Below are positions 57,365 through 64,000 of a DNA stretch of 64,000 nucleotides, one piece after another. The position numbers and the translations under genes were made by a program. The stretch covers positions 11,296,341 through 11,360,340 of the forward strand of contig CM119271.1 in NCBI GenBank assembly GCA_051294375.1. Direction: 5' to 3'. Each line of letters starts with the position of its first letter. Within the stretch, counting starts at the first letter, position 1. Under the pieces are notes generated by a model, which was not told the origin of the DNA, made no database searches, and worked only from the letters and a program-made list of their open reading frames with translations. The stretch comes from Paraspadella gotoi (lineage: Eukaryota; Chaetognatha).

Positions 57365-57812
57365 CATTTCTTATTCAAAGGACATATTAATATGGTTGAA
57401 GCCATCTCATTTTCTAAATTTTGAAGCCAATATAGAAAAATAAGATGAAGTCGAACCATTTCTTATTTGAAGGCTAATATAGAATAATAAGGATGAAGTC
57501 GAATCATTTCTTATTTTGAAGCTAATATAGAAAAATAGGGATGAATTCGAACCATTTCTTATTTTGAAGCTAATATAGAATAATAAGGATGAAGTCGAAC
57601 CATTTCTTATTTTGAAGCTAATATAGAATAATAAGGATGAAGTCAAACCATTTCTTATTTTGAAGCTAATATAGAAAAATAAGGATGAAGTCGAACCATT
57701 TCTTATTTTGAAGCTAATATAGAATAATAAGGATGAAGTCGAATCATTTCTTATTTTGAAGCTAATATAGAATAATAAGGATGAAGTCGAATAATTTCTT
57801 ATTTTGAAGCCA
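57365..57812. repeat. 48-bp tandem repeat, about nine copies
   Basis: The unit contains AGGATGAAGTCGAACCATTT and CTTATTTTGAAGCTAATATA, period 48. Minus-strand translation gives a 16-residue repeat (SSLLFYISFKIRNGST) open for 79 codons, because 48 is a multiple of three. Absence of splice sites and an AT-rich context favour a non-coding minisatellite. Confidence 0.9.
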
Positions 57813-57890
57813 AATTGAAAATATGATTCGTCCTCCGCGAGGGATTTTTTTATCCTTTAGAAAATAGGCGTTTCCGAGGCGGATTGAGAC

Positions 57891-57895
<5 letters not shown>

Positions 57896-57950
<55 letters not shown>
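57896..57950. repeat. (GA)n microsatellite
   Basis: About 27 GA units; a further GA/GAAA run lies at 58267-58346. Confidence 0.95.
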
Positions 57951-57955
<5 letters not shown>

Positions 57956-58268
57956 CGAAGGCATACTGACAAATATTGAGAAACACAGAGAAAAGACAGT
58001 CGGAGAGACAGATATACAATTATAAAATTATACATACAGATAGACAGTATAAGATCAAGAATAATATGTAATAAAAGACACTCTCTAAATTATACAATAT
58101 TAGTACATACATGAGAATCTATGACTATTTTCTAAATGAAATAAATAAAATCACAACGAGAAAAAAAAGTTGTTTTTTTTCATTCTTGATTTCGAAAAAG
58201 TTCAACGCCCAAAAACTCAACGAGAGAGAAATTCTTATGAAGTACTGACTTTTTTTGCCAAACCTAGT

Positions 58269-58322
<54 letters not shown>

Positions 58323-58570
58323 GAGAGAAAGAGAGAGAGAGAAAGAGAATCGGCAAGAGGGAATAAAAAATCCATTTTCCTTTTCTAAGTCTCTGGTCTG
58401 ATTCAGTTCTAATCCGCAGAAAATAGGCTGACCATGTTTGTTTTTCGTTTTAGCGATTCTCTATAGCTGTTTCTGATTTATAAATTTTTATTTTTGTAAA
58501 TTTTAAAATTTTTATAAAAGATATTTAAAAAAAATTTATAATAATTTAAATAATGCATATATCATTGCAG

Positions 58571-58606
58571 GAGATAAATCTCACCGGAATCGAAGATGGA
58601 TTGTAG
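58571..58606 (+). CDS. Possible short terminal exon
   Basis: ATATCATTGCAG (AG 58569-58570) is followed by EINLTGIEDGL and TAG. The acceptor is good and the peptide plausible, but 11 codons could occur by chance and no upstream exon is seen. Confidence 0.2.
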   Translation, partial: EINLTGIEDGL

Positions 58607-58643
58607 GATCGAGTGATCGCCGCCAGAATGTAATCGTCAAAAA

Positions 58644-58680
58644 CTGATTGGCTGAAGAGGATCTGGAATTGACCAATCAG
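58644..58680. promoter_or_regulatory. Inverted pair of CCAAT boxes
   Basis: CTGATTGG (58644-58651) and CCAATCAG (58673-58680) are exact reverse complements 21 bp apart. Paired CCAAT boxes are typical of NF-Y-bound promoters; no start site can be fixed. Confidence 0.3.
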
Positions 58681-58689
58681 CTTACTTAA

Positions 58690-58985
58690 GTTTTTCTTTA
58701 AATAGTATATTGGATAAAATCTATAAATCGAAACAAATATATATACGTTTTAAAATATTTTTAAAAGTTTTAATAATAACTAATAATTAATAATATTAGA
58801 TTTATAAATAATAATAAATAATAATAATTAATTCTTTATACATATTTAAATATCTTTCTTAAATAATATATCTCTTTCTCTATTTCTTGCTACATCTATT
58901 TATTGTTCAACCCTGTCTCTCTTTCTCCCAAATACTCTTTTTTTTTCTATATATAAATATCTTTCTTAAATATCAATTAAATATT
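58690..58985. other. AT-rich spacer
   Basis: AT-rich with TAATAATAAT runs; no gene seen. Confidence 0.6.
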
Positions 58986-59110
58986 TAATCTAGCGAGCAA
59001 CAAGCTTGGCCTCGGCCGCTGGCTCGCACGATTCCATTCTCTGAAATCATTTCTCGCCAGCTTTGCGCCACTTCCGGTTTCGATCTGCGCCCGAGGTCGA
59101 GTTAGAGGAA
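58985..59110 (-). other. GC-rich patch with ETS-type site and short open frame
   Basis: The minus strand encodes RAQIETGSGAKLARNDFREW, then NRASQRPRPSLLLAR and a stop, in an otherwise AT-rich area, and carries CCGGAAGT (plus-strand ACTTCCGG, 59070-59077), the ETS-factor consensus. It could be a promoter/first-exon island or a terminal exon. Confidence 0.3.
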
Positions 59111-59244
59111 ATAAAAAAGACGGAAACAAAAAAGTAAGAAAATAGAAATAAAAAAGAAATATTAACATGGAATGATACTTTCTAGTAATAGGAAGAAAAT
59201 ACAAGGAAATGTACAACGGCCATTTCCCGGGTCGCGAGAGGAAG

Positions 59245-59500
59245 AAAAAAAAATACAAGAACGGTGATTCCAATGTGTTGCGCCGCAGNNNNNNNNNNNN
59301 NNNNNNNNNNNNNTGACTATTTTCACATGCATTTCCTTGGATCACAATTCGGAATTTCTGAAGGCGGCACTAGCAAGTCCTCTTAGATTTGATGGTTTTT
59401 TCTGTTAACAATGAGACCAATACAAATTTATGCCTTTTATACGTAATCGGGACAGACGATGGACCAGACATTACGACGACGACCGACGAAACTTAAAAAG
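59245..59500 (-). mobile_element. Interspersed repeat 'R1', diverged copy interrupted by a gap
   Basis: AATGTGTTGCGCCGCA before the gap and GCGGCACTAGCAAGTCCTCT, AACAATGAGACC and a GACGACCGACGAAACTT tail after it follow the block order of 21825-22170. More diverged than the other copies. Confidence 0.55.
59289..59313. other. 25-N assembly gap inside an R1 repeat
   Basis: Exactly 25 N. The repeat continues on both sides, so little unique sequence is missing. Confidence 0.98.
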
Positions 59501-59909
59501 GAGAAAGAAAAGCAATGGTTGGGTGGGGGGAAGTAAATTTCAGAATAGTTAAGTTAAGGTTTACAGATTAGAGTTCGGATTAAAAGGGATTTATGTAAAT
59601 TGTCAAATTTTTAGTGTAAAGGCCTTACCCTTACTCAGGGAGGCTGGTTGTGATTAGATTAAGGTTAATAATTTGGTGATTTAGCCATTTGGATTAAAGG
59701 CAAGAGTTGTTTTTATATTTTTTCTTTCTTTAGTTATTTATTCATTCTCTGCTTCTCTCTCACTCTCCCTCTCTTCTCTCATTTCTTCTTGTACAAAAGT
59801 CAATCAATTTTTATTTATTGCCTCCGCAACATTTCGAATCTCTGCGGACTTTCTTTTTCCTTTTTCTCTCACATTACGGGGAATGAAACCTCATGAAAGG
59901 AGATGAGAG

Positions 59910-60095
59910 AGGAGAGAGAGAGATGCGAGGAGAGAGATGAGAAGAGAGAGAGAGAAGAGAGAGAGAGAGAATGTGAGTAAGAGTTAATAGAATATAGAAA
60001 GAAAGAATAGAAGGTAAGCGAAAGAAAGAAAGAAAGAAAGAAAGAAAAGATAGAAAAGAGGAGAGAAGAAAAGAAAGAAAGAAAGAAAGAAAGGA
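59910..60095. repeat. (GA)n and (GAAA)n runs
   Basis: GAGA at 59907-59968 and GAAA units at 60020-60092. Confidence 0.9.
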
Positions 60096-60129
60096 ATGAA
60101 TATTATTTTCTCTCCTTTATGAATGCGCG

Positions 60130-60265
60130 ACTCTGATTGGCTGGAAAGTGTGACCTGTGAAGTGACATGTCACACAATATCTTCCTTCCATCGTGACCGG
60201 TCACACCAATTTACCTATCTGATGTGACACTGTTGACACGCTTGCGACATGTCACTTTGATGCGA
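60130..60265. promoter_or_regulatory. Cluster of GTGACNNGTCAC palindromes with a CCAAT box
   Basis: GTGACATGTCAC at 60162-60173 and GTGACCGGTCAC at 60193-60204 are perfect 12-bp palindromes; GCGACATGTCAC at 60245-60256 differs by one base. Extra half-sites (TGTGAC, TGACAC, GTCACA) lie between. ATTGG at 60136 is an inverted CCAAT box. The TGACA/TGTCA half-site is known for TALE homeodomain factors (MEIS, TGIF); linking them to this site is inference. Confidence 0.4.
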
Positions 60266-60334
60266 CCATCTAGGGACCGTTGCGCGACAGAGTGTGGACA
60301 GACCTTCCTATGGTCGAAATTTGATACTGAGTGA

Positions 60335-61825
60335 CGATAGTTTTTATTGGTTAGAAAAAGTACAATTTGATCCTCATTTTAAAGTTTTGAGTTTGTATGA
60401 GAAGAGAAAACTATTTTAATAGTTTTTAGAATATTTTTGGCGCCCTATTTTTGACATAATTTCTGAAAGACCAAAACGTCCGCATCAAAATGAATACAAA
60501 CCACTATATAAAAAGTGATCATCATTTTGGGATTTTTTAGTTTTTTTAAAGTTTTATATTTTGAATGATGATTTCCATTTTAGTTTTTGAGTTTGTATAG
60601 AAAAAGAAGAACTATTTTAATAGTGTGTAGAATATTTTTTGGCGGCCTTATTTTTGACAATATATTCTGAAAGACCAAAACGTCAGCATCAAAGAGTACA
60701 AACACTATATTAAAGTGATACCATTTTGGGATTATTAGTTTTTTTAAAGTTTTTATATTTTGAATGATGATTATTAAAAGGTGTAAAGGAGATATTAATG
60801 CTACCATAATTTCTATTTCTTGGTATACAATTGATTTAGGTTAAGTAATTATTGGCCCCTCCTACTCTTAATTAATATTATTTTATTATTATATTTTTTT
60901 TTGCTTAAATTTTAAAAATATTATGACGGGAATCGAACGTCAAGCTTTTGGCATAAAAAAAAATGAGAACGGTCACAGGGTTGAACCAGCTCCCTTATGT
61001 TTTCAACTTCAAAAGAAGGCCTGTTACCCAAGTTCCAACAAAAGATAGTTTTATTGGCTAGTAAAATGTACAATTTGATTCATCCCATTTGAAAGTTTTT
61101 AGTTTGTTTAGAAAAGAGAAAAACTATTTTAATAGTTTTAGAATATTTTTTGCGCCCTATTTTTTGACTATATATTCTGAAAGACAAAAACGTCAGCATC
61201 AAAAACAAATACCAAACACTATAGAAAAGTGATTTACTATTTGGGTTTTTTAGTTTTTTTTAAAGTTTATAATTTGAATGAAGATTATTTAAAAAGCGTA
61301 ATTGAGGAATCCTAATTACTATCATAATTTTTATTTCTGGTATACAATTTTATTATGTTTAGGTATCTTATTGGCACTACTTCTTTAAAATATCAATATT
61401 TTTATTTATATATTTTTTGTTTGAATTTTTTTTTAAAATACTACCATGGGAATCGAAGTCAGTTTTCGGCATTAATAAAAATAAAAACGTTCACAGGGTT
61501 AAACCAGCAACCTTCAATAATCAAAGGGAAGGCCTTTACCAATTACCAACGAATACAACGTTAGTGTATGACTTGGTTTTAAAAGATATCCAAGAAATTT
61601 ATAATTCTTTTTTTATTTTTTTAAATTTCTCTTTATTTTAAGTTACCAATTAGTAGTTTAATATACTATTGGCGACCTACTTTTTAATAATATCTTAAAT
61701 TTTTTAAAAAATACTACGCTGGGATCGAACGTTTAGCTTTAGCATTTAAAAAAAATACAGGTTTAGAACCAAATACTTTCATTAATCAAAGAAGCTCGTT
61801 TACCCACTTACCAACATAATAACTA
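60335..61825 (-). mobile_element. Tandem cluster of tRNA-derived SINE-like units
   Basis: A unit with AGAAAAACTATTTTAATAGT, GAAAGACCAAAACGTC and CACTATAT recurs at 60335, 60580 and 61040, and tails recur at 60780, 61290 and 61640. Each full unit ends in a minus-strand tRNA-like segment (60935-61030, 61440-61545, 61705-61820): a box A region such as TTGGTAAGTGGGTAAACGAG, an anticodon-like stem around CTTTGATTAATGAAAG, and box B such as GCTGGTTCAACCC. A second box-B-like sequence (CGTTCGATTCCC) follows. Units differ by substitutions and small indels, so they are genuine old copies. Confidence 0.6.
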
Positions 61826-61929
61826 CTTTTAAACCTGAGATTATTAGAGTATTAAATGTTTTTCAGTTAATTTAACTTAATATTTAAAAATCGGCAATTT
61901 TCAAAAATATTTAACCTTACATATTTTTT

Positions 61930-62125
61930 AAACGTTATAACTTGATCCATAACCCTAATCCTAAACCTAATCTCAAATCCTTACCTAAATTCTGGGACCT
62001 TAACCCTAAGCCTTATCCTAATTTAATTCTGACCCCTAACCTTAAACCTGGAGTCCTAACCTTTAACCCTAACCTACATAATTCGTAACCTTGATTACCG
62101 ATATTGATCCCTAACCTCACCACTT
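61930..62125. repeat. Degenerate CCCTAA-like repeat
   Basis: AACCCTAATCC, AACCTTAAACC, ACCCTAACC and variants, roughly every 6-12 bp. It resembles decayed TTAGGG telomeric DNA, but no two adjacent units are perfect. A weaker stretch occurs at 14395-14525. Confidence 0.6.
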
Positions 62126-62184
62126 AACCACTAACCTCCTATTAATTTTCAACTAAAAATTAACCTATACTTAGCTATTAAAAA

Positions 62185-62515
62185 ATTGCGCAGTAATACA
62201 TTTGAAAAGGAAGAATTGCACAGGTAATGAATTTGCACAGAATGAATTATCATAGGAATAAATTTGCACAGGATGGAATTTTCACGGAATGAATTTGCAG
62301 CAGAATAATTTCACAGGATGAATTCTGCAAGGGAATGAATTTGACAGGATTGAATTTGCACAAGAAGGAATTTGCACAGAAATGAAATTTGACAGATTGA
62401 ATTTGCCACAGGAATTAAATTTGCCAAGGATGAATTTGCACAGTGGAATGAATTTGCATAGAAAATTTGCACAGGAATAAATTTTTAACAGGATAATTTG
62501 CACAGGAATAAATTT
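62185..62515. repeat. Forward array of ~16-bp GCACAGGAATGAATTT units
   Basis: About 20 units of TTTGCACAGGAATGAA with indels. It converges on the inverted array that begins at 62515. Confidence 0.9.
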
Positions 62516-62835
62516 TGTTGGCAAATGATTCCTGTGCAAATTTATTCCTGTGCAAATTTCATTCTATTGCAAATTCTATTCCCTGTGCAATTGTATTCCT
62601 GTGTAAATTTATTCCTGTGACAAATTTCATTTCCTATGCAAATTCATTTCTGTGCAAAATTTCATTCCTCTACAAATTCATTCCTGTGCAAATTCCAATC
62701 CTGCTGAAAATTTATTCCTGTGTAAATACATTCTTGTGCAAATCATTCCTTGCAAATTCAATCCTGTGCAAATTCATTCTGTTGTAAAGTTATCCCTTGC
62801 TAAAAGTTTCCAGAGCAAAAGTATTCCTGTGATCT
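62515..62835. repeat. Inverted array of the same ~16-bp unit
   Basis: TTCATTCCTGTGCAAA units, reverse complement of the preceding array, about 20 copies. The flanks beyond each array are unrelated. Confidence 0.9.
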
Positions 62836-62839
62836 CTCT

Positions 62840-62890
62840 CTAAAGAAAGAAAAAGAAAGAAAAAGAAAGAAAAAGAAAAAAGGGAAAAAA
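62840..62890. repeat. (AAAG)n run
   Basis: AAAGAAAGAAAA units; 62900-63240 beyond it is AT-rich and then unique, with no gene seen. Confidence 0.85.
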
Positions 62891-63241
62891 ATAGAAAAAA
62901 TGATCGAAGAAAGCATGAAATAAAGAAAGAAGGGCAAAATATATGAAATTTAAATTTAAATTACTAAATAAACTATTTAATTAATCAATAAAACCGAAGA
63001 AAAAATAAAAACGGAAACAACTAAAAAATAGGATTTAGTGAGGCAAAATTGATAAAACATTCACCTCGATTCAAAGTGTGATTTCTCGAAGTCTCGGTAG
63101 AAATGGTAAGGTCGAAGTGAGGCAGAGTCCGTTATATCAGCAGCGGCCAGAGTTTGGATAAGGTAGGGTCTCTTTAGATGAGGGACCAGTTTCGCGCGGG
63201 AGGGAGATCAAATGACTAGTGAGGTCAAAGGTTAAACTCGG

Positions 63242-63427
63242 NNNNNNNNNNNNNNNNNNNNNNNNNNNNNNNNNNNNNNNNNNNNNNNNNNNNNNNNNNN
63301 NNNNNNNNNNNNNNNNNNNNNNNNNNNNNNNNNNNNNNNNNNNNNNNNNNNNNNNNNNNNNNNNNNNNNNNNNNNNNNNNNNNNNNNNNNNNNNNNNNNN
63401 NNNNNNNNNNNNNNNNNNNNNNNNNNN
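63242..63427. other. 186-N assembly gap
   Basis: The only gap here not 25 N long, so probably an original estimated-size scaffold gap. (AAAG)n follows to 63458. Confidence 0.98.
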
Positions 63428-63428
63428 A

Positions 63429-63459
<31 letters not shown>

Positions 63460-63464
<5 letters not shown>

Positions 63465-64000
63465 TTTGTCACTGTCTCTCCATCGCATTCTCTTTTTCTC
63501 TTCCTTGTATGATTATGGTTAAGTTTTAGGGCGAACGACAGAAAGTGTTCTTTTGTCGAAAAAAAAAACGAATCATCTATAGTTTCAAAACGGAATTCCT
63601 TAGATGTCGCTGTTGAAGTAAAAAATTGGCACGAGCGGAACAAAATAACAATGGTCTTCCTGAAAGTAAATCATTGAAAAAACTATTCATCATTGTACTA
63701 TAAACCTTTTCTTAAGATTAAGTGTTAATTTCTTCCTGTATCTTAAAATAAGATATCTACGTCTCTATTTTATATCAAAAAAAGTATAATATTTAAACAA
63801 TAACAAAGTTGACTATTTTAACTATGAGATGCTCTGTCGGATACACCGAAGTTTATTAGATACTCTTTAAACTTTGTTTTAGGTTTTTTAAACATGACAA
63901 TTTTACAACGTGTCCATTTTTTAAATAGTTTTTATGAAAAACAACGAAGCTCGAACATTAATTAATCCTAAATTTCTTTTTGACTTTTATTTTCAAACCA
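63460..64000. other. AT-rich end of window
   Basis: No exon, RNA gene or repeat recognised. Confidence 0.5.

Noticed and set aside
60935-61820. Three functional tRNA genes
   Set aside because: tRNA-like boxes are present, but arms are degenerate and the anticodon loops differ or are malformed.
61930-62125. Telomere end
   Set aside because: Units are degenerate, flanked by unique sequence on both sides and short.

Overview
The window is animal nuclear DNA, most likely from an invertebrate. Coding capacity is confined to short, GC/CpG-rich exons with GT-AG borders, set in AT-rich introns and intergenic DNA full of (AG)n, (CT)n, (GAC)n, (CAA)n, (GACC)n and (TGAA)n microsatellites. tRNA-derived SINEs are present and no operons are seen. 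I could not name the species. Most long open frames are low-complexity shadows of these repeats.

Much of the window appears to be assembly structure rather than biology. Five gaps are exactly 25 N, and nearly every large repeat lies next to one. Three clusters stand out. (1) 1-12.86 kb is an inverted repeat around a 25-N gap at 3.6 kb; only its right arm carries a 5.6-kb array of a ~71-bp satellite. (2) 20.7-41.06 kb holds one ~7-kb segment three times in forward, reverse, forward order, with dense single-base indels in copies two and three and an unreadable stretch at 34.5-36.2 kb. That is the pattern of a long read that passed its adapters unsplit. (3) 41.4-47.4 kb and 51.5-56.85 kb are direct copies of one locus; each copy is clean where the other is noisy, as when a gap is extended from both sides and not merged.

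Left to right: 0.7-1.7 kb carries two candidate exons on opposite strands, repeated as noisy copies at 11.2-12.1 kb. 13.1-16.1 kb holds a diverged inverted repeat pair around an 81-bp tandem repeat and (GA)n tracts. 17.6-18.7 kb has a small terminal exon and a possible untranslated exon. 19.9-27.6 kb carries a phase-consistent plus-strand gene model of up to seven exons: a signal-peptide-like start, a 23-residue glycine run, an Asp run, then basic and Ala/Pro-rich exons. No known family is assigned to it.

41.4-45.2 kb and 51.5-54.8 kb are two images of one gene for a protein with a ~46-residue glutamine tract followed by a kelch beta-propeller, ending at an AATAAA signal. Downstream exons of an unidentified gene follow at 46.5 and 55.7 kb. 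The last 7 kb is repeat-dominated: a 48-bp tandem repeat, a ~20-bp GC-rich repeat, a tandem cluster of tRNA-like SINE units, degenerate CCCTAA-like DNA, and two arrays of a ~16-bp repeat converging on each other.

I did not find a convincing new molecular system. The most useful results are the reconstructed gene models hidden by sequencing error and the evidence that the large palindromes and duplications are probably artefacts.
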